From positions 1-64,000 of the forward strand of contig AJWJ01000016.1 in assembly GCA_000277445.1 (NCBI GenBank): a stretch of 64,000 bases of DNA, given 5' to 3'. This stretch comes from Polysphondylium violaceum (Eukaryota > Evosea > Eumycetozoa > Dictyosteliales > Dictyosteliaceae). This document shows, one piece after another, positions 1 through 11,441 of the stretch. The notes under the pieces were generated by a model. That model saw nothing but the letters and a program-made list of their open reading frames with translations, ran no database searches and was not told the DNA's origin. A program made the translations under genes and the position numbers. The stretch's first letter is position 1. Each line of letters begins with the position of its first letter.

Positions 1-843
1 ATTAAAAATGTAATGAAAACAAAGATTTATCATAGATATTATTGATGAAGATCTATCTCATCTATCACTAAGATATATCTGATCTATCACTAAGATCTAC
101 GATAAATCTTTGTTTTCATTACATGAAAATGTAATGCAAAACGCAATACCGTTTTTGGAAATAATTCAATATCTCTTAATAACGCATCTGATATCTGGAT
201 TATCCTTAAATAGAAAAACGGTTTTTGAAAGCTAAACTATAAAAGATAAATTTAATATATTAATTAAAATTCAGTTGGTGTGCACCCTTCTCACCCTATA
301 AGCTTTATTTGTTATCATTATTTTGTCTAATATCTATGTGTACTAATAATACAATGATTAATATCATTGTTTATTAAAAAAATGTGTGTATGTTTGCAAT
401 GGGTGAACAAAAAAGAAAGATATTTATTTTTATAATTTAAAGTTTTTATGTTTTTGAAAATCATGCCAAATAATGCTAATGATTTATGTGAGGATTTCCA
501 TCCATTACAAAAAGCTTTTTTTGATCTGGGTTCTAATAAACAATGATAACTGAAATCTTTATTATATATTTATCCTTTGACATTATATCAACAAATAAAG
601 ATCCTTCAATTTTGTCAGTTTACTCACTCCTTCTCATCAGAGTAGTTAGCCTTGTTTTTTATTGTTTCAATTATAAATCTTGTAATAAATTACTTTTATC
701 ACATTGCATGTAAACAATAATTTAAAAAATTCAAAAAATTCCAAAATTAAAAAATTAAAAACCTATTTTTTGATGTGGCCAACCACCAGTGTTGAATTTT
801 TTTCATTTCATCTCATAACCTTTTGTTCTCACTACATAGAGAA
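1..843. repeat. Gene-free left end with fold-back repeat and dispersed-repeat pieces
   Basis: No gene is visible. Positions 9-31 and 101-123 form a perfect 23-bp inverted repeat. The DNA between them holds a 15-bp direct repeat (60-74 and 82-96), so the unit could fold into a cruciform or be a small fold-back element. A stretch near 268-295 (TTCAGTTGGTGTGCACCC...) recurs near 46480, and 430-512 recurs inverted near 46501-46560, so this end carries pieces of a dispersed repeat. The rest is AT-rich and includes the promoter of the gene starting at 844. Confidence 0.6.
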
Positions 844-2073
844 ATGGATTCAATATTAAAAGAAGAGGATATCGCTAAATTACAATTAGAAAATTGGGCA
901 TATAGACAAACAGGTTGTTCAAATATTCAACATATTTCTTTGATTCTACAATTAAAAGAGAGTCAAAAAACAATAGATCAATTAAAAATTGAAAACACAA
1001 ATTCCATAAATGATGTAAAACAAGAATGTAATATAAAAATACAAAATATAACGGATCAATTCAATAATAAAATCGATCAGATCCTCTTATCCTTGAATAT
1101 ATTGGCGCAAGAGAATCAAAATTTAAAATCAAATTTAGAAAAAAAACATTTCGATCAAATCAAAGAACATCAAGCTTTAAAATCATATGTTGAAAAAAAT
1201 ACTAGTGATATCATAGAAAATAACCAATCTATCTGCAGCCAAAAGTTTTATAATGATTCCCTTCAAAAAAAAATACAGAGTCTTCAAGATAAACAAACAA
1301 ATTTAAATCAATATTATAAATCTCTCAAAAACAATATTGAAAAAGATCAAAAAGTAAATGGTAAAGAAAAGGAAGTTTTTGATGACAAACTAAAATATGT
1401 CACGAATGATTTAGAATCATTTAAAATCAAGTTGGAACAAGTTAATAAAGAGATAAATGACTTTGGGTCAAGATATGAAAGTGAATATAAAGCTTTAAAT
1501 TATAAAACTATACAATCAAAAATAATTGATTATAAATTTTTTACAACCATTAATGATTGGATAGATCATTCTAAAATTCATAAATTTACATTGCTCTATC
1601 GTGTAATTATTATCTTTTGTTTTTAATTTTTTTTCATATATATTAATAATTTTTAATTAACACAGGCATCAGAGAATGATTTTAATGCAGTAATGTTTCA
1701 TACAAAATGTGATTACAAAGGTCCAACAATTACAATCATTGAAACAACAGATGGATATGTTTTTGGTGGATATAATAGTCAAGATTGGAAAAGTAAGAAT
1801 ACCTATTATGGTGATAATAAATGTTTTATTTTCACATTAAGGAATAGGCATGATTTTAAACCAACCAAATATATAACGACAATGGATAATTGTATTGGTG
1901 ACTACAGTAGCCTTGGTCCTATTTTTACAGATATCAATATTTATGGTAAAGAAAATTCATATCAAGACTTTCCTCTTAAATTTAATGACACAACATTTAA
2001 AGGGAAATCTACATTGACACCATTCAAAGATTTTATTATTAAAGAATATGAAGTCTATCAATGTAGGGAATAA
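844..2073 (+). CDS. TLDc domain protein with N-terminal coiled coil
   Basis: Two exons, 844-1602 and 1666-2073 (intron 1603-1665, GTAATT...CACAG, phase 0), give 388 residues. Residues about 1-220 are Lys/Gln/Asn-rich heptad-like helix, probably coiled coil. From about residue 225 a TLDc domain follows, recognised by FTLLYRASENDFNAVMFH just across the splice junction, then a Cys and GPT motif (CDYKGPTITII) and GYVFGGYNSQDW. TLDc domains occur in oxidation-resistance proteins (OXR1/TLDC), some of which bind the V-ATPase. Dictyostelids have many coiled-coil-TLDc proteins of unknown role. I chose ATG 844 as the first in-frame ATG; an upstream exon ending in TAG just before it (at about 839) cannot be excluded. 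No B-box or RING is visible. Family assignment is firm, function unknown. Confidence 0.85.
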
Positions 2074-2374
2074 GGTTTTTATGTTAGTATTGTTCTGTTT
2101 CAAGGATCTAATAATATTTCTAATTAGATCTGTAATTCATTTAAAAGGAAATGGCTTTTTCATGATCTTTGAACCTCAAGTTTCAGGAATCAAATTCAAT
2201 TATAGATAGGGGCAATGCAATTGAACATCCTAGTGAATATTTAGTTTTTGCTCTTTGGAGATAAAATCACTGATAAGGGTGATCAAAAAAACTTTTGTTC
2301 GGAAAATTGTATATTAAATATTATAAATAAAAAAATAATAAATTATAATCTTTACAAGATAATATTACTGTTAT
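2074..2374. other. Convergent intergenic spacer
   Basis: AT-rich spacer between the convergent TLDc gene (+) and the PH/coiled-coil gene (-). No open frame or RNA gene is visible. It must hold both 3' ends. Confidence 0.5.
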
Positions 2375-5300
2375 TTATTTAGTTTCTAATTGAATACTAA
2401 TCCATATGGACCATTCATCCAAGGGAGGGACTTCTTTCATTGATTTTAATTCTTCATATAATTCGTAGATAGATTTGGTGCAATTTATTCCGAGGCTAGC
2501 AAATTGAATCTTTAAAGATCTTGCAACTGCCATAAAGAATTTTTCTTTAACACTTTCAAGTTCAAGAGTAAGGGCTTCAATTTTTTCCATTGGGCCATTT
2601 TGTTTATCTTGAATTTCTTCCAAGTATTGATGTTTCATATCATCCATTTTGTGATGTAATTTGTCAATCTCTTCATCTTTTTCTTTAATTTCTTTTAAGA
2701 GAGATTGTACTCTACTTTGGTGGTCTTCATTGTCTTCTTTATATTCAGTAAATTCTTCATTTAATTCTGATAGTTGTCTAATAAGTTCTGCATTTTCAGA
2801 TTCAAGTGTTTGAATTGATCCTTTTTCAGATTCGTCAATATTATTTGCACTATTATTACCAATGGATAAATCATCATCATCGTCGTCATTATTATTATTA
2901 TTATTATTATTACTATTATTTATCTTATCATAATAGCCACCTGTTTTTAATATTTCTTCTTTAACTTCTAAAGCTATTACTAATTGAAGCTTTTCATGGG
3001 ATAGTTGGTCAAGTTGAGCTTTTAATTCATTGATTTCATTTTCTTGAGCTTGATTGCTTGAGCTATTTGATTCTTGAGCTTGGCTGCTTGAGGCATTTGA
3101 TTTAAATTCTTCTAAATCCCATTCAAGATTAGAGATTTGACCATTTTTCTCTTGTACACTAGATTCAAGATTTGAATTTGTTTTCTCTAATTCAATGACA
3201 GCTTGTTCTTTAGATAGTAATTGTTGTTTTAATTGGTCAATTAATTGTTTATCTTGCTCTTGGGAATTTGTGTTGTTGTTGAGATTTTCAATTTCTTGAT
3301 CTTTTTCTTTAATAGTTGTTGTTAAATCAAACAATTGTTTATCTAAAGATTCAATTTGACCTTGAAGTTGAAGAATTTGTTGTTTACTCTTTTCATTTTC
3401 ATTTTCACTTTCATTGGATTCTTTTAATTGTTGATTTAATTGATCAATAGTATCATCTTTCTCTTGAATGGTATTTGATAATTTGAGATTTAAATCATAA
3501 ATCAAAGATTCTTTGGTTTCCAATTCTTTTGATAATTTCTCATTTTCACTTTCAAGTGTAGCTAGATCACCACTATTCTCTGATTTAAATTCTTGATCCA
3601 ACAACTGACTCTTTAAATCAAACAATTGATCATTTAATTCTTGAATGATGTTGTTGTATTTTTCCAATTCAGTTTCATTTTCTTTTTCTTTGAGTTTTAA
3701 TTGATCTTGTAATTCCTGTACAACGAGATTCTTGTCATTTTGATTTCTTAATAATTCAATTTCATTGTTTAATTCGAGTTTTACATGATCAAGTTGATGA
3801 TTTAATTCGCTGATGATTTGATCTTTTTCTTGTAATTGTTGTTTGTTGGCATCTTGATTTTGTAAATTAGTTTGATTCAACTCCTCAATGGTTTGATTCA
3901 ATTCAATTTTAATTTGATCAGCTACATTCTTTGATTGGTTTAATTGGTTATTTAAATCTTGAATGGTTTCTTCTTTTTCTTGTAAATCTATAATTGATTT
4001 ATCTGCGGCACTAGACAATTGTTGGTTCAATTGTTGAATGATTAAATCTTTTTCAGAGGATTCTTGAGAGACTAGAGATTTTGAATCATTCAATTGTTGA
4101 TTTAATTGTTGAATGACTAAATCTTTTTCCAAAGCTTTATCGGTAAAACTATGTATTTGATTATTTAAATCTTGAATGATATCATTCTTTTTCTCTAAAT
4201 CATTACCAAACTGTTCATCTTTGGCACTGATTTGATCTTTTAATTCGTCCAATTGGCTATTTAAACTATCAATCAATTCATTATTTGAATCTAATTCGTT
4301 ATTATTGTCTTGTTTTAATTGGGCTACATCTTGATTCAATTGTTCAATGGTATTTGATTTTTCAATCAATTCGAGATTCTTGCTTGAAATTTCGGCGAAC
4401 AATTGTTCATTTTCACCTTTTAACAAGGTTACTTTATCATTAACATCAGATTCATTGGTAGAGTTGAGCTCTTTTTCAAAAGCCAATTGTTTTTCCAATT
4501 GTTCAATGGTTGATTTGTTTAGCTCCAATGTTTCAGTTGCAGACAAGAGTTTTTTTTCAAGCTTTTCAAATGAATCTTGTTTTAATTCAAAGTCTCTAGT
4601 AATATTACCGAGGGCAACCTTTTTAGATTCAATTTCACTCGAGTAGGATTGAAGCTTTTCAACGAGTTGATCAATTTCTAATTGTTTTTCATCCAAAAGT
4701 GATTTTGAAGATTGAATCATGGAAAGAGTATTTGTTTGATCTTGCAAGAGTTTACTCAATTGTTCTTGGCCTTCTTCTAATTCCATCTCTTGATCTTGGC
4801 ATTTCTCTTTGAGGGAATCGATTTCCAAATCTTTGGACTCCAAAGAGTCTCTAACTTGATCCAACTGGCTTGTTGCGGCATCTTTGTCATAGATTAAATT
4901 TACAATCTCTGCATTCTTGTCATCCAACAATCTCTCTAAGCTATTGATTTTCTCTTGGTTTTCTTTGGAATTGTTGATAATCTCTTCGAGTTGTTGGTTG
5001 ATCAAGTCCTTTTCATTGGAGAGATTAGAGTTTGTAGATTTGAGAGATTCCAATTGCATTTGCAAGGCATTTTCTTTGGCTTGATATTGTTCTACAAGAG
5101 TAGAGGCAGTTTGACCTTCACGACTAGATGATTCAACTTGTTGGAGAGTTGCGTTTAATTGTTCGTTTAACTTTTCAACGATTTCATCATATTGTCTCTT
5201 TGTTTGCTCCAAAAGAGACTTGGCTTCGTCTCTTTCTTGATTGATATTTGACTCAAATACTTTTAAGCTTTCCAAACGATCCTTTGATAGTTTATCCAAT

Positions 5301-6651
5301 TCTACATCCTTTTCTTCGAGTTCAGATTGAAGGAGGTCAACCTTTTTATCAAAGCTTTGTTTTTGATTGGCAATGTTGGCATTTAATTGTTGGTTTTCCA
5401 ATGTCAATTCATTGACAGCGTCATCAAGTCTCTTGATCTTTTCCTCGAGTAAAAGGGTAACTTTTTCATCGGTGGTGTTTAAGTTGGACGACAATTGCAA
5501 CTCTTTAACTCTTTCGCTGAGCTTCAAGATCTCATTCTCTTTTTCCAATATGATGGCATCCTTTTTGGAGGAAATAGACTCAGAGTTGTGAATTTGTTGG
5601 CTAAAGGTGGTCGTGATGTTTGATTTCTCCAAATCAAATTGACGACTCTTTTCCACTTGATCGATTTGCAAACGATTGATTTGATCTTGTGCCTCTTTTA
5701 ATAGAGTCTCGAGCTCTTCCTCTTTGCTATCGTGTTTTAAAAGTTGTAATTGCAAATTAAGTTGTTCGTACTGTTGATTCTTGTTGTTCAATTCCAACTC
5801 TCTAGATTTCAACTCGACTTGTAAATTTGCCAATTCCTCTTGCTTCTCTAATAATAGTACACTTTGGTTCTTTTTCATTTCGAAAATCTCGTTTGTCAAC
5901 TTTGAAATCTCTTCACCGTTGGCCATGATAGAACCCCTTCTCTTTTCCTCCAATTGATTCTCTTTACTGTTGACCTCCTTTTTAGCTTGTTCCAATTTCT
6001 CTACGAGTATTTGATTGTTTAAAGTAAGATTCTTTACCTGATCTTTCTTTTGTTCAACAATTTGTTTAAGCATAACAATCTCTTGATCTTTTTGTTTTAA
6101 TACACCATCCATGATTTGATTTTGATTCATACTTGCTCTATTTTCTTTCACTTTTTGATGATACTCAATTACATTTTTAATACCTGATATCCTAATATAT
6201 GTGTACATTTTGAATCAGAATATGTATCCATCGCGGAATCCTAAACGAATTGTAATCTAATCTTGTTGCTTTATCTTACCAATAATTAACAGAAGATTCA
6301 TCTTTTGCTCTAAGAATATAAGATCTACCAGGAACTTCAACATGAAATATAAAATTATCAAATTTCTTTGTAGAAGTAACTTGTTTAAGATCAATTGAAC
6401 CCAAACTATTTGCACCAACAACACCTATATTTGAATTAAAACTCACTTCTTCGGGTGGCTGTGATTCATAGTAATGCAAATCATATCCATTTTTAGATAA
6501 TTGAAAATATCTAGTTTTAAATCCCTTAATAAGACCTTTTTCCTATTTATTTATTATTATTAGATTGTTATTATTAGATTTATTCTTCAAATAGCATACT
6601 ACATACACCTTGTTTATCAAGCCATCCTTCTATATGAGGTGCGTTTGACAT
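2375..6651 (-). CDS. PH domain protein with very long coiled coil
   Basis: Three exons on the minus strand: 6651-6607, 6542-6280 and 6191-2375, giving about 1374 residues. Exon 1 starts MSNAPHIEGWLDKQG. Exon 2 continues EKGLIKGFKTRYFQL and runs to DESSVNYW. The last junction restores NYWISGIKNVIEYHQ, so residues 7 to about 110 make a complete pleckstrin homology domain with the closing Trp helix. The 3.8-kb third exon is almost wholly heptad coiled coil (recurrent QLNQQL, IQDLN and EKDQII blocks), interrupted by an Asn/Asp run (about 2860-2925). It ends in a non-coiled C-terminal segment (SLKIQFASLGINC, then DEWSIWISIQLETK). The plan suggests a membrane-phosphoinositide-binding tether or scaffold, which is inference. 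The splice sites depend on the PH reading and are consistent in phase. Confidence 0.85.
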
Positions 6652-7383
6652 TTTATTGATGATGAGTGTATTCCTTATCTCTTGACAAAAAGAGTATAAC
6701 TGCGATTGTGTAAAAAGGTGTGAATGATGCGTGTACTATAGTTTTTCGTTGTGATGATGTGGAAAGATTTTTCAACGCAAAAAAAAAATAAAAATAAAAT
6801 AAAAATAAAATTTTTTTAAAAAAAAAGATCTTTGTTTTGAGTGATTGATTGCCCAGTCATAATGTATCTGTATGGGTTGTATGTATGTATGGCACACACA
6901 CTGTTTTGGCCTGAAACAATATCCAATAGTATATGAAGAACATCTAAAGTGGAGCAACCATGATCATATAATATTTTATGACCAGTCTTGGTAACCTTGA
7001 AGAAAAAAAACACTATAGTTTATATTTTACAGAAGATAATTATTATTATTATTTGTTTTAAATGTATGTGATCTTGTCTCTGTGTTTCCTGCCCATTGTG
7101 GAGGAGGCATGTTGTTCAAAATAGCCCAAAAGTTTTTGAAAATTATTTTTGGGTGGTGCCCCACATGCCAAAATCATTATTTGTTGAACAAACACATAAG
7201 CCCAAGATTGAACTAAATCCTTCATTTAATTTATTTATTTCCAATTTATTTAATTTAAAAACAAGGATTTATAGCCCATTAGTGAGATAATTAAACCAAA
7301 CAAACAAATAAATGTACATGCTCATGATAAAAAGGGCAGGGTCTTTCTTTTTTTGACCTCAATCCAAATTACTTTTTTTCATT
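6652..7383. other. Gene-poor spacer with one unassigned minus-strand frame
   Basis: Promoter side of the PH/coiled-coil gene. A minus-strand frame between about 6990 and 6816 reads KVTKTGHKILYDHGCSTLDV and onward with coding-like composition, but it lacks an ATG and shows no clear exon partner. It may be a relic exon. The rest is AT-rich and includes poly(A/T) around 6780-6830. Confidence 0.35.
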
Positions 7384-7715
7384 AGGTGATGCAAATGGGT
7401 CTGATATTAGCACTCGATTCACTGTTTATTCATTGATAGACATCTACAATCAAGTCATTACATGCACAATCCCTATGGCTTGGAATTTGATTTGGAGAAT
7501 GGACTTTCAACCCCAAAGTATATGTGAAAGCTTTAGCTGAAATCCAAACTCCCCATCCTACAGTTATAATCTCATTCGCCTATCCAACAATGACAGAGGG
7601 TTTATTTACAGCTAGGACATAATCTAACCTCTACAGCCAATGGATTGCTATGTATAATGACCAAAGAACCGGAGCTGATATGGGTGCCAAAGATCCACTT
7701 GTCTCTATTAAAGAA
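7384..7715 (+). pseudogene. Decayed duplicate of the GH18 chitinase-like gene
   Basis: This stretch aligns by eye with about 8465-8826 of the intact downstream gene. Matching pieces are GATATTAGCACTC, CCCTATGGCTTGGAATTTG (parent: GCCTATGGCTTGGATTTTG), AATCTCATTCGCC, CCAACAATGACAGAGGGTTT and GCTGATATGGGTGCCAAAG. The frame is broken by several small indels and stops, and the copy lacks both the 5' part and the C-terminal part of the parent. The DFD motif has become EFD. It lies about 480 bp upstream in the same orientation, so it looks like a tandem duplicate that lost function. Confidence 0.75.
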
Positions 7716-8194
7716 CCCTGTTTGTTATAATTGAACACCCATGTTTTTTTACAGTGCCCCACAGTGATTTTTTTCTTTTTTCAGCTGTAACCCCGAAAAT
7801 TATTGGGTTGGGGAAATAAATAATAAATATTTTATTATTTATGTTGTATTTCTTTTTTAGTAAAAAAAAGTCCTATATTTGGTTTATAGTCCACGTTAAA
7901 TATTTTTAAGTGATATCAGCTATGTTTTTACCATGTCTTTTTGTTTTTTTTTTATGAACAACCCCAAAATTTATTGGGTATGGGGGTATTTGATGGTGGT
8001 GCTGTTAAATTTACCATCACCTAAAAATAATTTCACTTTGACAAGATTTATAATTTATTCAATAAAATTAATTTATTTTATTTGATTTTGAAAATGTATT
8101 TAAGGGTGAGGATCAAATGTCAAAAAATAAAAAAACAACAATCAAAAGTACTAATTAAATTCTAATAACAAGTAATAATTAAACAACAACAAAA
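7716..8194. promoter_or_regulatory. Upstream region of the GH18 gene
   Basis: AT-rich, no gene. Two similar short blocks, AACCCCGAAAATTATTGGGT near 7790 and AACCCCAAAATTTATTGGGT near 7962, form a direct repeat about 170 bp apart. They may be a duplicated promoter element or a trace of the duplication that made the upstream pseudogene. No defined factor site is recognised. Confidence 0.4.
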
Positions 8195-9192
8195 ATGTCT
8201 GGTCCTCTTTGTATGCCTTTTATTGATGTATCTGTGAATGCCGAATGGAGTGATTGGCAACATTATCCAGATGGTAGACCAAATCCAATTTATTCTCAAC
8301 AAGTCATTGATTATAATCTTGATGGTTTAGTCTTTGGTTTCATTACTCTATCTACATCAAACACTGCTTGCTGGGCTGCTCAACCCAAAATGCCTCTCAA
8401 TTGGGCTCTTCCATTGGCTCAGGATATCCAAAAGTCCAATAAAAAAGTAATCGTATCATTTGGTGGTGCATCAAATAGAGATATTAGCACTCAATTCACT
8501 GTTGATCAATTGGTAGATACCTATAATCAAACCATCACAATGTACAACGCCTATGGCTTGGATTTTGATTTGGAAAATGGATTATACAATATTGACAATA
8601 TTTGTGGAGCTTTGGTCAAAGTAGTGGCAAGCAATCCATCAATTAAAATCTCATTCACCCTTCCAACAATGCCCGAGGGTTTAACTAGTGCTGGTCTTGG
8701 ACTTGTACAAAAGGCCAAAGATAGTAATCTTGTAATCACTGTTAATGGTATGGCCATGGACTATTATCAAGGAGAAACTGTTGATATGGGTGCCAAAGCT
8801 ATCCAAGCCGTTGACTCTATTAAAAGTCAATTACAAACCCTTTATCCAAGTGAATCTGAAGCTGTTTGTTATAGTAGAACAGCCATTACTCCAATGATTG
8901 GTCTCAATGATGATTTATCCATGTTTACCATCCCCAACGCAACCAGTGTCGGTCAATACAGTCTCTCTAAAAACACCGCATTTGTCAGCTTTTGGGATCT
9001 CAACAGAGACAATCCTTCATCTTTTACCTATGTATGTATTTCTATTCTTTCCTCTTTTTTCTTTATCGTAATCTAATTCATATTTAAATTTCAAACGCTC
9101 TCTAGGTTGACTTGACAAGTAGCTCAAATCCAAAACAAGAGAAATCTGGTGACTATTCAAAGGCCTTTGTTCAAGCAATTCATAAACAATAG
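8195..9192 (+). CDS. GH18 chitinase-like protein
   Basis: Two exons, 8195-9031 and 9106-9192 (intron 9032-9105, GTATGT...TCTAG, phase 0), give 307 residues. A glycoside hydrolase family 18 barrel is indicated by the SxGG motif in KKVIVSFGGAS and by YGLDFDLEN, the equivalent of the DxxDxDxE active-site signature (Asp123, Asp125, Glu127). Later come FTLPTMPEGL, VNGMAMDYYQG and a late-barrel SFWDLNRD. The proposed catalytic Glu127 is kept, but the first Asp of the signature is Tyr120. No signal peptide is seen at the N-terminus (MSGPLCMPFIDVSV), so it is probably cytosolic or secreted unconventionally. Likely substrates are beta-1,4-GlcNAc polymers, perhaps bacterial prey wall or own chitin; this is inference. 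A dead tandem copy lies just upstream. Confidence 0.8.
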
Positions 9193-9399
9193 ATTTAAAT
9201 TCTAATAAAAATCTCTCGTTATATGACTCATTGATACCTTCAAAGTCATTCTAAAAACTGAATCACAGTGTAATATATATAAATAGTGTGTATCATCAAA
9301 ATGTTTGTCTAGTGTTTCAATCTTGATTGTCGTTGATTGTTATCGTATAAATGTCAATATACCCAAATACTCTATACAATCTAGTTAATCCAATATTAT

Positions 9400-9428
9400 T
9401 ATTACTATTATTATTATTGTTACTATTA

Positions 9429-9452
<24 letters not shown>
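9400..9452. repeat. (ATT)n microsatellite
   Basis: An ATT/TTA trinucleotide run lies in the convergent spacer between the GH18 and YIPF5 genes. It is noncoding and just outside the YIPF5 stop codon. Confidence 0.85.
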
Positions 9453-10305
<853 letters not shown>

Positions 10306-11441
10306 ATTTAATGTATTATTATTATATGCTGATATATATTATATGTATGTGATGTGTATATGTATGTTAACTAACTGTACTATATTTTAAAAGACTATGT
10401 AATATCTAATCTATCAAATACAATATCGCTTCACTTCACTAGAAAAAAAAAAAATAAAAAAAAAAAAGTTAAAAAAAAATAAAAAATAGATGTGGAGAAC
10501 CCACGTGTGTATATGAAACATTTCTATCTGTGCCTTTCTTTATTTATTCAGCGATTTTTTGGTGGCAAAAGTGGACGGGTGTAATTCGGATTATTTTGTG
10601 TTTGTTTATTTTATTTATCCAAAACAATGGCCTATATATTCTCATCAAACAAGACTCTGTCATCAAATCCACATACATTTTGAAGCAATCCATTTTACGA
10701 CACAATGCGTTCTTTTGTATTATATTGCAAAGTAAACTGGTTCAGAATGTATGAGGTGAAAAGAGTACACTTTAAGAATATATATATAAATGTATTTTCA
10801 TAGCACAGTTATTCATCAAGTTGTTGTTATTGTTTTTCTTTAAATTTTAATAAAATAATGTTCACCAAAAAAATAGTAGCATTAGTTCTATGGATAAAAA
10901 ACCTGCTGTGGAGTTGGTGTGACATTTGTTCTTCGCTCCCTTCGACACCTACAACATTGGGATTAAATTAATGCTGTATGCAAAAGACTCTGGGAAATGA
11001 GAAAGCGGTCAAGCTGATTTGCTTAAAAAACGACACTTTTTTAAAATATACTCGGTTTCGTCAAATGTTTTGTGGGTGCCGAAAAAAAAATAAAATAAAG
11101 TTTTTAGAAAACTAAAACAACAGAAACTTTTTTTAGATTTATTATGAAAATACACATATGATATCATGCACAATAAAATGTGAGTAAATGATTGATATAT
11201 AACAACACTACCAAGCACCATTGATCACAATGATAATGATAATGATGAATCAATTCAGATACTTCTGATACAGTATCTTCTCTAATGAGATTTGGAGAGT
11301 TTAACTAGTCATTAAATTCATGAAAACTCAATTGATTATACTATGATTATAACAATCTATGACTGAACACGACCCTTATTGTTGTTGATCAATGGTCGGT
11401 TATTGTTTATTATATTTGTTTGTGTTTGTTTGTTTGTTTAA
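10306..11441. other. Gene-free spacer of about 1.1 kb
   Basis: It lies between the 5' end of YIPF5 and the 3' end of the spore-coat-like gene. It contains poly(A) at about 10440-10490 and AT-rich DNA. The open frames at 10530-10754 (+) and 11009-11221 (-) have no ATG-led, coding-like character. No RNA gene is recognised. Confidence 0.45.

Noticed and set aside
4347-5591. Plus-strand open frames inside the long coiled-coil gene
   Set aside because: They are shadows of the minus-strand heptad-coding exon, Ser/Leu/Phe-rich by reverse complement, with no independent support.
6816-7013. Minus-strand frame reading KVTKTGHKILYDHGCSTLDV
   Set aside because: Coding-like, but it has no ATG-led start, no partner exons and no recognised family; kept only as a note, not as a gene.
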